Below, one piece after another: positions 1 to 8,218 of a DNA stretch of 64,000 nucleotides. The position numbers were made by a program, and so were the translations under genes. Below the pieces are notes generated by a model. It worked only from the letters and a program-made list of their open reading frames with translations. It had not been told where the DNA came from and searched no databases. Positions within the stretch are counted from its first letter, which is position 1. Every line of letters starts with the position of its first letter. The stretch is from NCBI GenBank assembly GCA_965218865.1, contig CBDCME010000077.1, positions 1 through 64,000 of the forward strand. The letters are read 5' to 3'. The DNA comes from CBDCME01 sp965218865 (GTDB taxonomy: Bacteria; Pseudomonadota; Alphaproteobacteria; JAAXGF01).

Positions 1-43
1 GAGCGTACTTGTATTTCACGGGTTTATGAGAGTACGGTGGCCT

Positions 44-276
44 ATGACATGGAGAGTGATCGTGTTCATTCTGTTGCTAACTGGCTGTGTTCAGCAGCCT
101 CCGCCAACAATGCCGACATATACCACGGAAGCCGGAAAAAAATGTGCTCGTCTGTGTCAAACAATCTTCGGGGATGTAATTAACCCTGCGGAGAGGTGAA
201 AGACGTGTATATAAGCCAGAGATGTTTTGAAAACTGCAATATTGTCTTGGGTGACTGTTACTCCACTTGCGAATAA
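44..276 (+). pseudogene. Small Cys-rich lipoprotein, apparently frameshifted
   Basis: A short reading frame begins at an ATG at 44 with a hydrophobic stretch ending in the lipobox LLTGC, so the product would be a small lipoprotein. It reads 51 residues to a TGA at 197-199 and contains one C-x3-C pair (CARLC). A different frame, open after a TAA at 181-183 and ending at a TAA at 274-276, continues with two further C-x3-C pairs (CFENC and CYSTC) separated by a short spacer. The repeated motif across two frames suggests one ancestral protein with three C-x3-C pairs, split by loss of one base between about 183 and 197. I do not recognise the family. A genuine 51-residue lipoprotein is the alternative. 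Confidence 0.4.
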
Positions 277-360
277 GTCCAGCGTCTGCTGACACTCCGA
301 TGGGTGGCGTGGCGGGGCCGGGAGTCGATCCTCCCGACCCTGCTGTGTTCGACCACTTAA

Positions 361-2374
361 CCCAACTTCCTTGGAGAATTGGGAGATTTTCGGTAATGGG
401 GTGGTTTTTCGGGGAGCGGGGTCGGAAAAGGCCAGCAAAATCAATGGGTGGGGCCACGCTTCTGTGTTTGTAGTGGATAATTCGTGTTTGGTTCTGCTTG
501 TGTTTTAGGAGATACGGATGTATGTAGTGGCGCATGTACTGGCGCAGGGCGAGCCGTCGCTACAAGGACAAGACCTACACCAACTATGTCCTCGTCGAAT
601 CGGTCAGGACGCCTAAGGGTCCGCGCCAGAAGACCGTCTGCTCGCTCGGGGACCTCTCACCGCGGCCGCGCGCCGAGTGGCTCAAGCTTGCCCATAAGAT
701 CGAAGACGCCCTCGCGGGCCAGGGCGAGCTGCTTGAAGACACGTCCGATCCCGAAGTCGCCGAGATCGTCGCCAAGGCGAGAGCGCGCCAGCGGCGCGGC
801 GCGGCAAAGCCGAGACGATCGCCCTCGATCCCGCGCGCGTGACCACCGAGCGTCACCGCGCGGCCGGGCCCGTGCACGTCGGCTATCAATTATGGCGCCG
901 CTTGGGTCTCGACGACATCCTCTCCGAGCTCGGCCTCGACGAGCGGGCAACTCACCTGCGCCATGGTCCTCAACCGCCTCGTCGCGCCGGCGTCCGAGCA
1001 CGCCATGCCGGGTTGGTTCCGCACCAGTGCACTTGACGACATCCTCGGCCTCGATCTCGAGCAGATCAGCGAGGATCCCCTCTACGCTAACATGGACAAA
1101 CTCTACCCGCAGCGCGCCGCCATCGAGGCGGCCCTGGCCGCGCGCGAGCGCTCGCTCTTCAATCTCGACGCCGGCATCTACCTCTACGATCTGTCCTCGA
1201 CCTACTTCGAGGGCCAGGCGCTCGCCAAGGCCAAGCGCGGCTATTCACGCGACAAGCGGGGCGACTGCAAACAGGTCCTCCTCGCTCTCGTGCTTGGCCG
1301 CGAGGGCTTCCCCCTCGCCCATGAAGTCTTGAGCGTCCAGGATAGATCCACCCTCGGCGCCATGCTCGACCGACTCGCCAAGCGCGTCGGCCTCAAGGAG
1401 GGCCAGACCGTGCTCGTCGACCGCGGCATGGCCCATGACGAGAACCTGGCCGAGCTGCGCGCCCGGGGACTCCACTATATCGTCGCCAGCCGCCAGCCCG
1501 AGCGTGACCAGTGGCTCGCCGCATACGCCGAGGCCGAGGGCTTCGTCGAGGTCCCGCGTCAGACCTCGCCGCGCAACCCCCATCAGAAGAAGACCCCGGT
1601 CAAGGCCGAGCGCCGGGGCAAGACAACCTACGTGCTTTGCCACAGCGAGGCCCGGAGCGCCAAGGACCGCGCCATCCGCGAAAAACAGGAGGCCCGCCTC
1701 CAAGCCGATCTCGACCGCCTGGCCCAGCGTATCGCCAAAGGCCGGCTGAAAAACCCGCTCAAGATCGGCGAGGCCATCGGCCGGCTCAAGGAGTGCTACC
1801 CGCGCGTCGCCCGCTACTACGTTATCGACCCCTGAGAGCAAGCGCCTCACCAGGCAACTCGATGCCCAAAGACGCACCAAGGCGCTCGACGGCTGCTACC
1901 TGCTCAAGACCGATCGCTCGGACCTCGATCCGGAAGAGGTCTGGCACACCTACACCTTGCTCACCCGGGTCGAAAACGCCTTTAGAAACATCAAGAGCCC
2001 GCTCGCCGTGCGACCCATCTTCCATCAGATCGAGCGCCGCGTGGACACCCACATCTTCCTTGCCGTGCTCGCCTATCACCTCCTGGTTGCGATCGAGAAA
2101 ACCCTGCCAGGATGTTCACACCTCCTGGGCGAGTCTCCGCGAGAGCCTGAGCAGCCACCAAACCTGCACCGTCGTCCTGCCCACGAGCAACGGCGAGACC
2201 TTGCGCATCCGCCAAGCCTCCACCCCCGAGCCCGAGCACTGCGAGACCTACCGCCTGCTCGACATCCCCGAACGCATCATGGCCCCCAAACGAACCGGGG
2301 GGAGCCTGAAGTAGTGACGAAAAAATAGCTCAACCAAATACCACGATTCTACCCCGCAGAATAAGGAAGTTGGG
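361..2374 (+). mobile_element. IS1634-family insertion sequence, decayed
   Basis: The element is bounded by a 12-bp inverted repeat, CCCAACTTCCTT at 361-372 and its complement at 2363-2374, which brackets a broken IS1634-type transposase. No convincing target duplication is left. The right end was struck by an ISAs1-family element at 2383, whose 10-bp target duplication begins inside this inverted repeat. The roughly 2-kb size fits the family, but the exact ends are inferred only from the repeat. Confidence 0.6.
534..2314 (+). pseudogene. IS1634-family transposase, multiply frameshifted
   Basis: The transposase is recoverable only by joining several frames. The first frame (534-842) carries the N-terminal beta-rich part. 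A second frame (about 839-1000) carries the segment with GYQLWRRLGLDDIL. A third (963-1835) carries the DDE core, including LSSTYFEG and LVDRGMAHDENL. One extra C in the run near 1830 moves the frame, after which VWHTYTLLTRVENAFRNIKS follows. A last shift near 2105 restores the family's C-terminal tail (HTSWASLRESLSSHQ), ending at 2314. With at least three to four frame changes it cannot be made as one protein. Family membership rests on recognised IS1634 transposase motifs. Confidence 0.8.
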
Positions 2375-2382
2375 CTAGGCGG

Positions 2383-4462
2383 CAGGAACAATTTTTAGTC
2401 GCGGTTGAGGGTTCGGGATGAGTGGGATCGTGCTCGGTGCACGGGGTTCGGGGAGCCCCGAGCTTGCCTCGACGACGTCATGGGGACTGCTCGAAGCCAC
2501 CGGACGGCGTTTTCGGATTCGACAGGCACACCGGTCCGCCCGCGCCGCTCGGCGGCACGTCCCGGTCCGGGGGAGAGGCGTGCTGTCTCAGGCGATGGGC
2601 GCGGTCATGATCGCGTCGAGGGCCTCCTGCGCCCGGGCGGCATAGTGCCGGTTGGCCTCGGGCAGATAACGGAAGCGTCCGTCGCAGCGCACGATGGCGA
2701 TGGCCGCGTTGGTCAAGCAGGCGAGATTTCTGGGCAGGTGACGCACGTAGGCCCGGCATCGGTCTTCGTCGTAGGTGAAGTCGCGCACGTAGTGCAGGCG
2801 GTTCTCGATATGCCAGTGGTTGCGCACCAGTTCGAGCAACTCCTCGGGTCCGGCGCGCTCTGCGCCGAGCGAGGTGAGGCTCCAGGTCACCTCGATGCTG
2901 CGCTTGCCGGTCTTGAGGATCTCGCGTTCGCGCTCGATGCGCATGGCCTGGCGTCGCCCGTGGAGGTTGGCGTAGCCGTCCCACTCGGCAGCGGAGAGGT
3001 CGACGACGGCGCAGCGTCGGCGCTCGATGCGGCCATGGCCCTTGTCGACGGTTTCGTGCCAGAGCGCATCGCTGAAGTCGATCGCCTTGAGGTCTTCGAA
3101 GATCATCTCCTGGTTGTCCTTGACCGCGCTCATCACGTAGTCGGCGCGACGCCCGAGCAGGCAGCGCGCGGTCTCGTGCTGAGCGTGCATCGCGTCCATG
3201 GTGACGATCCGGCCTGTGAGGTCGAGGCCGCTGGAGAGTTCGCGCACGGCCGGGATTTCGTTGCTCTTGCGGTCGACCTCGACCTGCCCGAGGACCACGC
3301 CGGTGTCGTGCTCGACCGCCGCCACCATCATCCTGCGCCCGTCTTCGGTCTGCTTCGAGGCGCCGCGCAGATCCTTTCCGTCCATGGCGACCGGCGCGTG
3401 CGCGCTGCCATGCTGGCCGGTCCACTGGCTAATCGCGTTGTCCAGGGTCTCTGGCGGCAGGGCGGTGAGGGTCTTGTGGAAGGTGGTGATCGCGGGCGGG
3501 GTGTAGCGCTGTTTGGAAGGGCTCCAGAACGCACCCACCGCCTCGAGCTGCTCCTGGGAGAGCAGGGCGGCGAACTGGGCGAACGCGTTCACCCCCCGGT
3601 ATCCGGCAAGCCGGGCGGCGACGGCGATCACCAGAATGGTGTTGAGCGCATAGCGCTTGCCCCGGGCATGGCGGTACTCGGGCACCTCACCCAGACACTC
3701 GAACAGGCTGCGCAGCCGGGGCGCGGCCATCGGCTCGGTGTGCTGCTCGGCGTTCCAGTGTGCCGGCATCCCGGTACGGCTCAGCGCCTCGGGGGCGCCG
3801 TCTGTCAGTCCGAACACGAAGACCTCCTTGGGCTGACCGTGGTGGCGCCAGCGCGCTGCCCCTCCGGGCTCACGGGCAAAGCCCCGCGTCAGCCCCAGAG
3901 AGCGCCAGTTCGACGCGCGGTAGCAGGTGCCGGCAAATCGCGAGACGTCCACGAACGTCTCCGCCAGAAGAGCCGGATATCCGTGCACCGCCTGGATGTC
4001 CTCAGACAGCCGCCGCAGGCTCAGCCCCAGCACACGGGAGGCCAGGTTCGGCACTCGGCCAGGCGTCAGAATGACGAAGCGCGAGTTGTTGGCGATCAGA
4101 TGCAGACGCCGGAACTGCTGCTCGGCCGACCACCCGATCCAGCGATCACGCGCGCCCAGCTTGAACGCGCCGGGCTGCCAGCCGATCAGTGCGAGCCAGG
4201 TCTCGCCATGCACCGCGACATGGCGCAGGCCCTTGCCGATGACGCCGTGGAACGCCAGGTAGTGGTGCTGCTCCACCAACCGGTCCCAGCGCCGGTGCTC
4301 CTGCGCGCCCCAGGTCGGACGCACCGTGACCGCGCGCAAATCAATGGACGAATCCGAGACCGGCAGCGTCGCCATGACCGGCACACTGCCACACCGAGAA
4401 TGAAATGGCCAGCGCCGCGATCACCTCACCCTGATCACTGGGCGGACAAAAAACTAGCCCTG
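2383..4462 (-). mobile_element. ISAs1-family IS with DruA-like fusion, copy 1
   Basis: This 2,080-bp element has imperfect terminal inverted repeats, CAGGAACAATTTTTAGTC at the left and CAGGGCTAGTTTTTTGTCC (complement) at the right. It is flanked by the perfect 10-bp target duplication GGCTAGGCGG at 2373-2382 and 4463-4472. The ends were fixed by comparing the three copies in this window. It inserted into the right end of the IS1634-like element, so it is the younger of the two. Confidence 0.93.
2588..4384 (-). CDS. ISAs1-family transposase with N-terminal DUF4338/DruA-like domain
   Basis: This 598-residue protein has two parts. Residues about 25-195 match the DUF4338 family (the fold of DruA from the Druantia defence system), with the hallmarks RDRWIGWS near 80, NNSRFVIL near 100, RVPNLASRVL near 110-119 and ETFVDVSRFAGTCYRASNW at 142-160. 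Residues about 230-598 are an ISAs1 (H-repeat) transposase: an N-terminal associated domain (KRYALNTILVIAVAARLAGY), then a DDE domain with likely catalytic D335 (AMDGKDLRGA), D397 (VTMDAMHAQ) and E527 (NHWHIENRLHYVRD). The frame can start at a GTG at 4384 or an ATG three codons later. The protein fills nearly the whole element, so the DUF4338 part is presumably needed for transposition or its targeting; that is inference. Confidence 0.9.
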   Translation of the reverse strand: MPVMATLPVSDSSIDLRAVTVRPTWGAQEHRRWDRLVEQHHYLAFHGVIGKGLRHVAVHGETWLALIGWQPGAFKLGARDRWIGWSAEQQFRRLHLIANNSRFVILTPGRVPNLASRVLGLSLRRLSEDIQAVHGYPALLAETFVDVSRFAGTCYRASNWRSLGLTRGFAREPGGAARWRHHGQPKEVFVFGLTDGAPEALSRTGMPAHWNAEQHTEPMAAPRLRSLFECLGEVPEYRHARGKRYALNTILVIAVAARLAGYRGVNAFAQFAALLSQEQLEAVGAFWSPSKQRYTPPAITTFHKTLTALPPETLDNAISQWTGQHGSAHAPVAMDGKDLRGASKQTEDGRRMMVAAVEHDTGVVLGQVEVDRKSNEIPAVRELSSGLDLTGRIVTMDAMHAQHETARCLLGRRADYVMSAVKDNQEMIFEDLKAIDFSDALWHETVDKGHGRIERRRCAVVDLSAAEWDGYANLHGRRQAMRIEREREILKTGKRSIEVTWSLTSLGAERAGPEELLELVRNHWHIENRLHYVRDFTYDEDRCRAYVRHLPRNLACLTNAAIAIVRCDGRFRYLPEANRHYAARAQEALDAIMTAPIA

Positions 4463-4600
4463 GGCTAGGCGGGACCGGAACGATCAAACCTCTCGGGTTC
4501 GCGGACACATAATCGGAAAGGGGGCCGTGTTTCTCTTAAGTTATTGAAAAAATTCCGTAATCATCTAATTAATTGGTACACTGTCCCCAGTTTGGTTTCT

Positions 4601-5071
4601 TTATTCGAACACCTCACCGGGATGGACGCCCCACAGGTGGGTCCGCGGCAACCAGCCCCTGGTGTGTGAAATCTCGACGTTGCACCAGTGCTCTTGGCAG
4701 GCGTGCAGTTTGCCCAACACCCCGGCCTCGGCCCGTAAAACGACCTGGGCATGGGGGCTGGGTACAGAAAAGAGTTCCCGCTCGTCGCCCACCACCATGA
4801 TCGAACGCTGGCGCGAAAGGAGAGTTTTGTGGACCCAGCCCTCGGACCGTTCCGAATCGCGTATCTTGCGCCAGTGACCGAACTCGGCGGTCACCTCGAC
4901 CGGCAACGAGAGGCGAACGTAGACCCACTCGACGGGATACTCCTTGCCCGGTCCTTTGCGCAAGTTGACCTCGCCGGCGCGCAAGGAAGCGAAACGGGGC
5001 AAATTCGATTTTTCCGCGGCCGGCGCCGGAAAGGCGGTAAGCACGGCGACAACGACAAGGGCGATTCGCAT
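4601..5071 (-). CDS. Secreted SH3-domain protein
   Basis: The start chosen is the ATG at 5071, which begins a signal peptide (MRIALVVVAVLTAFPAPAA) followed by the mature protein. An upstream TTG at 5095 is possible but would add residues before the signal. The mature part has two bacterial SH3-like units: LRAGEVNLRKGPGKEYPVEW with GHWRKIRDS and GWVHKTLL, then a second repeat with LRAEAGVLGKLHACQEHWC and GWLPRTHLWG. Proteins of this type sit in the periplasm and are thought to bind cell-wall peptides. It is divergent from the 2-hydroxyacid dehydrogenase gene, about 180 bp apart, and the shared gap should hold both promoters. The exact ligand is unknown. Confidence 0.8.
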   Translation of the reverse strand: MRIALVVVAVLTAFPAPAAEKSNLPRFASLRAGEVNLRKGPGKEYPVEWVYVRLSLPVEVTAEFGHWRKIRDSERSEGWVHKTLLSRQRSIMVVGDERELFSVPSPHAQVVLRAEAGVLGKLHACQEHWCNVEISHTRGWLPRTHLWGVHPGEVFE

Positions 5072-5253
5072 CACTTCAAACGGCGCTTTCGTCAAATCAC
5101 GACACGGCCCGACCGACGCCGGACCAATCCCCGACAGTATAACTGGGAAGAAACGGAATCGTACCCCTCGCGGCGCCGCGTTGTTTCGTCACGGCACATT
5201 TGCTAAACAGGGATCGTTTCATCAAGCTGCGGCGCGGTGCGGGGGATAGACAC

Positions 5254-6240
5254 ATGACTCGAAGAAAACCGATCGTCAGCGTGACGCGCAAGCTCCCGGA
5301 CGCCATCGAAACCCGTATGATGGAGTTGTTCGACGCCCGTCTCAACGAGGATGATCATCCCTTGAGCGAGGACGAACTCGCGGCGGCGGTCGAGACGGCC
5401 GAGGTGCTGGTGCCGACGGTCATGGACCGCATCGGCACCGAGATTCTGCGGCGGGCGGGCGAGAATCTGAAGCTCGTCGCCAATTTTGGGACCGGGGTCG
5501 ACAATATCGACCTTACCGCGGCGCGGGAACGCGGGATCACGGTCACCAATACCCCCGGAGTGCTGACCCAGGACACCGCCGACATGACCATGGCGCTGAT
5601 CCTCGCGGCGCCGCGGCGGCTGGCGGAGGGGGAGCGCCTCGTTCGCAGCGGCGACTGGCACGGTTGGGGTCCGACGACCATGCTGGGTCACCGGATTTGG
5701 GGAAAGCGCCTGGGAATCATCGGCATGGGCCGGATCGGCCAGGCCATCGCCGAGCGGGCTCGCGGCTTCGGCCTTTCGGTTCACTATCACAACCGGCGCC
5801 GTCTCCCCGAGGAGATCGAGAATCGTCTCGAAGCGACCCATTGGCCGAGCCTCGATCAGATGCTCGCCCGCATGGACATCATCTCGGTGAATTGTCCCCA
5901 CACCCCGGCCACCTATCATCTGCTTTCGGCTCGGCGGTTGGCTCTGTTGCAGCCGCACACCTACATCGTCAACACCTCGCGCGGCGAGGTGATCGATGAA
6001 AACGTGCTGACGCGCCTGTTGCGCACCGGCAAGATCGCCGGCGCCGCGCTGGACGTTTTCGAGCACGAACCCGCCATCGATCCGACCCTGTTGAACTTGG
6101 ACAACGTGGTCTTGCTGCCGCACATGAGTTCGGCCACGATCGAGGGACGCATCGATATGGGCGAGAAAGTGATCATCAACATCAAGACGTTCGTCGACGG
6201 TCATACGCCGCCGGACCGCGTGCTCGTCAGTGATTATTAG
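5254..6240 (+). CDS. D-isomer-specific 2-hydroxyacid dehydrogenase (glyoxylate/hydroxypyruvate reductase type)
   Basis: This 328-residue cytosolic NAD(P)-dependent enzyme interconverts 2-oxoacids and D-2-hydroxyacids; the nearest familiar members are D-glycerate dehydrogenases. The Rossmann dinucleotide loop is GIIGMGRIGQAIA. The family signature regions ISVNCPHTPATYHLL and IVNTSRGEVIDENVL carry the substrate-binding and catalytic Arg, and the catalytic Glu and His are in ALDVFEHEP and LLPHMSSAT. The ATG at 5254 was chosen because a GGGGGA ribosome-binding site sits just upstream; longer in-frame extensions lack one. The stop codon TAG is directly followed by a MITE-like repeat whose hairpin may act as a terminator. 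Exact substrate cannot be told from sequence. Confidence 0.88.
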   Translation: MTRRKPIVSVTRKLPDAIETRMMELFDARLNEDDHPLSEDELAAAVETAEVLVPTVMDRIGTEILRRAGENLKLVANFGTGVDNIDLTAARERGITVTNTPGVLTQDTADMTMALILAAPRRLAEGERLVRSGDWHGWGPTTMLGHRIWGKRLGIIGMGRIGQAIAERARGFGLSVHYHNRRRLPEEIENRLEATHWPSLDQMLARMDIISVNCPHTPATYHLLSARRLALLQPHTYIVNTSRGEVIDENVLTRLLRTGKIAGAALDVFEHEPAIDPTLLNLDNVVLLPHMSSATIEGRIDMGEKVIINIKTFVDGHTPPDRVLVSDY

Positions 6241-6368
6241 TGCCGGTTCAAAAACGCGCGGCCGCGCATTTTTTGCGTCTTTCCCCCTCCCCCTCCCGGC
6301 CACCCACGAGAGGTTGCTGATATGGGTGGCCGGGAGGGGGAGGGGGCCGGAGCCAATGAACGGACAAT
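6240..6368. repeat. MITE-like palindromic repeat, copy 1
   Basis: This copy starts at the last base of the dehydrogenase stop codon. It contains a very strong hairpin: a C/T-rich arm at about 6283-6306 pairs with TGGGTGGCCGGGAGGGGG downstream around a 16-nt loop. The same core is found at 14412 and 61941. Its termini (GTGCCGGTTC at left, GAACGGACA at right) are degenerate relatives of the cleaner inverted ends of the 61941 copy. Relative to that copy it is reversed, because the GCATTTTTTGCG segment lies on the left. The hairpin could also serve as a transcription terminator for the dehydrogenase gene. Confidence 0.65.
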
Positions 6369-6466
6369 GAGGAGCGGATGATCTCCCCGGCCGCAGCCGT
6401 GGGATGATGAGACCAAGTGGATGGCGTCGCGCGTAAAACGGCCCCCGGAGGGGGAGGATTGTTCGA

Positions 6467-7420
6467 CTGCTCATCGGCCTTCTCGGCGCCGCTTGCACGC
6501 CCTTGACGGTGCCCGCGGGGCCGCACGTGCAGAGCCCGAGACTCTCGCCCGACAGCGTCGTCGTCGCCGACGGAGGGGTGCTGCCGTTGCGGGTCTGGTC
6601 GCCCCCGGGAGCGCCCAAGGTCATCGTCGTCGCGGTCCACGGATTCAATGATTACGGATATGCCTTCGACCGCGCCGCCCGAGCCTGGACGGACGCCGGC
6701 GTCCAAACCTACGCCTACGATCAAAGAGGCTTCGGCGCCACCAAGGAGCGCGGACGCTGGGCCGGTACGGATACCCTCGTCGCCGATCTGCGCGCGGTGA
6801 GCGAACTCGTCGCCGCGGCCCACCCCGGGACGCCGTTGTATCTGGTCGGGGTCAGCATGGGCGGGGCTGTAGTGATGACGACGATGGCCCGCGAAGCGGA
6901 TACGACGGTTGCCGGCGTCGTCCTGGTGGCGCCGGCCGTCTGGGGTTGGCGGACGTTGAATCCTCTGTACCGGATCACGCTGTGGATCTCGGCCCACGTC
7001 GCCCCCGGAGCGAAGGTGAGCGGCCGTGGCCTCGGGATCAAACCCTCCGACAACCGCGATATGCTGATCGCCTTGTCGAAGGATCCGCTGATCATCAAGG
7101 AGACCCGGGTCGACAGCGTCTACGGCCTGGTCACCCTCATGGACGAGGCCCTCGACGCGGCCGCCAGGTTGAGCCTGCCGACCCTCGTGCTCTACGGCGC
7201 CAACGACGAAATCATCCCCAAGGAGCCCACCTACCGAATGTTGCGTCAGCTCACCGCGCCCCACCGCGTCGCCGTCTACCCGGAAGGATTCCACATGCTG
7301 CTGAGGGACCTCCAGGCCACGCTCGTCCACGACGACATCGCCGCCTGGATGGCCGACCCGCAAGCCCCGCTGCCCTCCGGCCAGGACAAGGATTGGGAAT
7401 CCTTCTTCCGCGCCGACTGA
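6467..7420 (+). CDS. Alpha/beta hydrolase (lysophospholipase-like), probable lipoprotein
   Basis: The catalytic domain is a Hydrolase_4/serine aminopeptidase S33 fold. The nucleophile elbow is GVSMGG, the acid is in YGANDEIIP and the histidine in EGFHMLLRD; the oxyanion region HGFNDYG and the YDQRGFGAT motif are intact. Likely substrates are monoacylglycerols or lysophospholipids. The first conventional start in frame is a TTG at 6503, but the 12 codons before it encode a short hydrophobic run ending LLGAAC, a good lipobox with the Cys at 6494. An in-frame TAA lies just upstream, so translation would have to begin at a non-standard codon (CTG near 6467 or ATT near 6458) behind the strong AGGGGGAGG site. 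I therefore favour a lipoprotein, with the start unproved. Confidence 0.75.
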   Translation: MLIGLLGAACTPLTVPAGPHVQSPRLSPDSVVVADGGVLPLRVWSPPGAPKVIVVAVHGFNDYGYAFDRAARAWTDAGVQTYAYDQRGFGATKERGRWAGTDTLVADLRAVSELVAAAHPGTPLYLVGVSMGGAVVMTTMAREADTTVAGVVLVAPAVWGWRTLNPLYRITLWISAHVAPGAKVSGRGLGIKPSDNRDMLIALSKDPLIIKETRVDSVYGLVTLMDEALDAAARLSLPTLVLYGANDEIIPKEPTYRMLRQLTAPHRVAVYPEGFHMLLRDLQATLVHDDIAAWMADPQAPLPSGQDKDWESFFRAD

Positions 7421-8218
7421 GGGGCGGCGAACGACCCTTTGTTAGATTGTCAAACTCCGCGCCAATGCTGCACTCCGATCACCAAGAGCATCAAAAATGA
7501 ACGAGATTCGTGCCATGTCACTTTTCGACGTAGACATAGTTGATCCCGACCGAACCTGGTTAGTAATTAAATCGGCGCAGAAACTTGTCGAAGGGGAAAT
7601 TAGAGAAGAACTTGAAGCGCTATGGCGAGTTTACGCACCCTACGCCGATACCGATTTCCGTCAGAACTTTGCTAGAGATTTGGACGCCCGCTTTTGGGAA
7701 ATGTACCTTACGGTACAGTTGCTCAAGGACGGTAAGGACATCCGTCCTCGCTGCTAGCGGCCCAAAGCTTGCCGAGATGCTGGTCCCGACATTCGGATCG
7801 TTTAGGAAGGTCGGACAATCTGGATCGAAGCGACAACACCTGGACCCGGTAACCCTGAAAACGTAGATTGTGTCCCGGATTTTGATTTTTCCACACCTCG
7901 TGAAGACCGAGTTGCCCAACCCTCACCACGCCGTGAGGTTGAGTTGCGAATCACCGGTTCCCTGAATGAAAAACAGAAGACGTTTAAGCGATACCGTCAA
8001 CGAGGTATCGTCGGCAAAAACGATCATTGTTTAGTAGCAGTGTCCGGGGCGAATTTTTTCGGTCGAGTGGGAAGTATGGATTTACCGCGTCCGGTGACAG
8101 CCGTTTTTCCAATTGGGTCGCTATATTATAATTTCGATAAAAATACGTCCAATGTAGTGGAGGCCGGTCGTGAATATTCATCCAAAATTCCGCGATCAGA
8201 TGCTGATCCAATACCTCG

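Noticed and set aside
301..373. tRNA- or tmRNA-like 3' end on the minus strand (GGGAGGATCGACTCCC and a CCCA end)
   Set aside because: The T-loop is not the canonical GTTCRANYC, no matching acceptor 5' strand or anticodon arm can be found, and the region borders an IS end.
2588..4384. A Druantia defence system, because of the DruA-like domain
   Set aside because: The domain is fused to a transposase inside an IS with target duplications, and none of the other Druantia genes (such as the large helicase DruE) is nearby.
2405..4468. A 687-codon open frame antisense to the ISAs1 transposase, also at 8241 and 27807
   Set aside because: It is a GC-rich shadow of the transposase gene; its translation has no domain-like motifs and appears only because the third codon positions are G/C.
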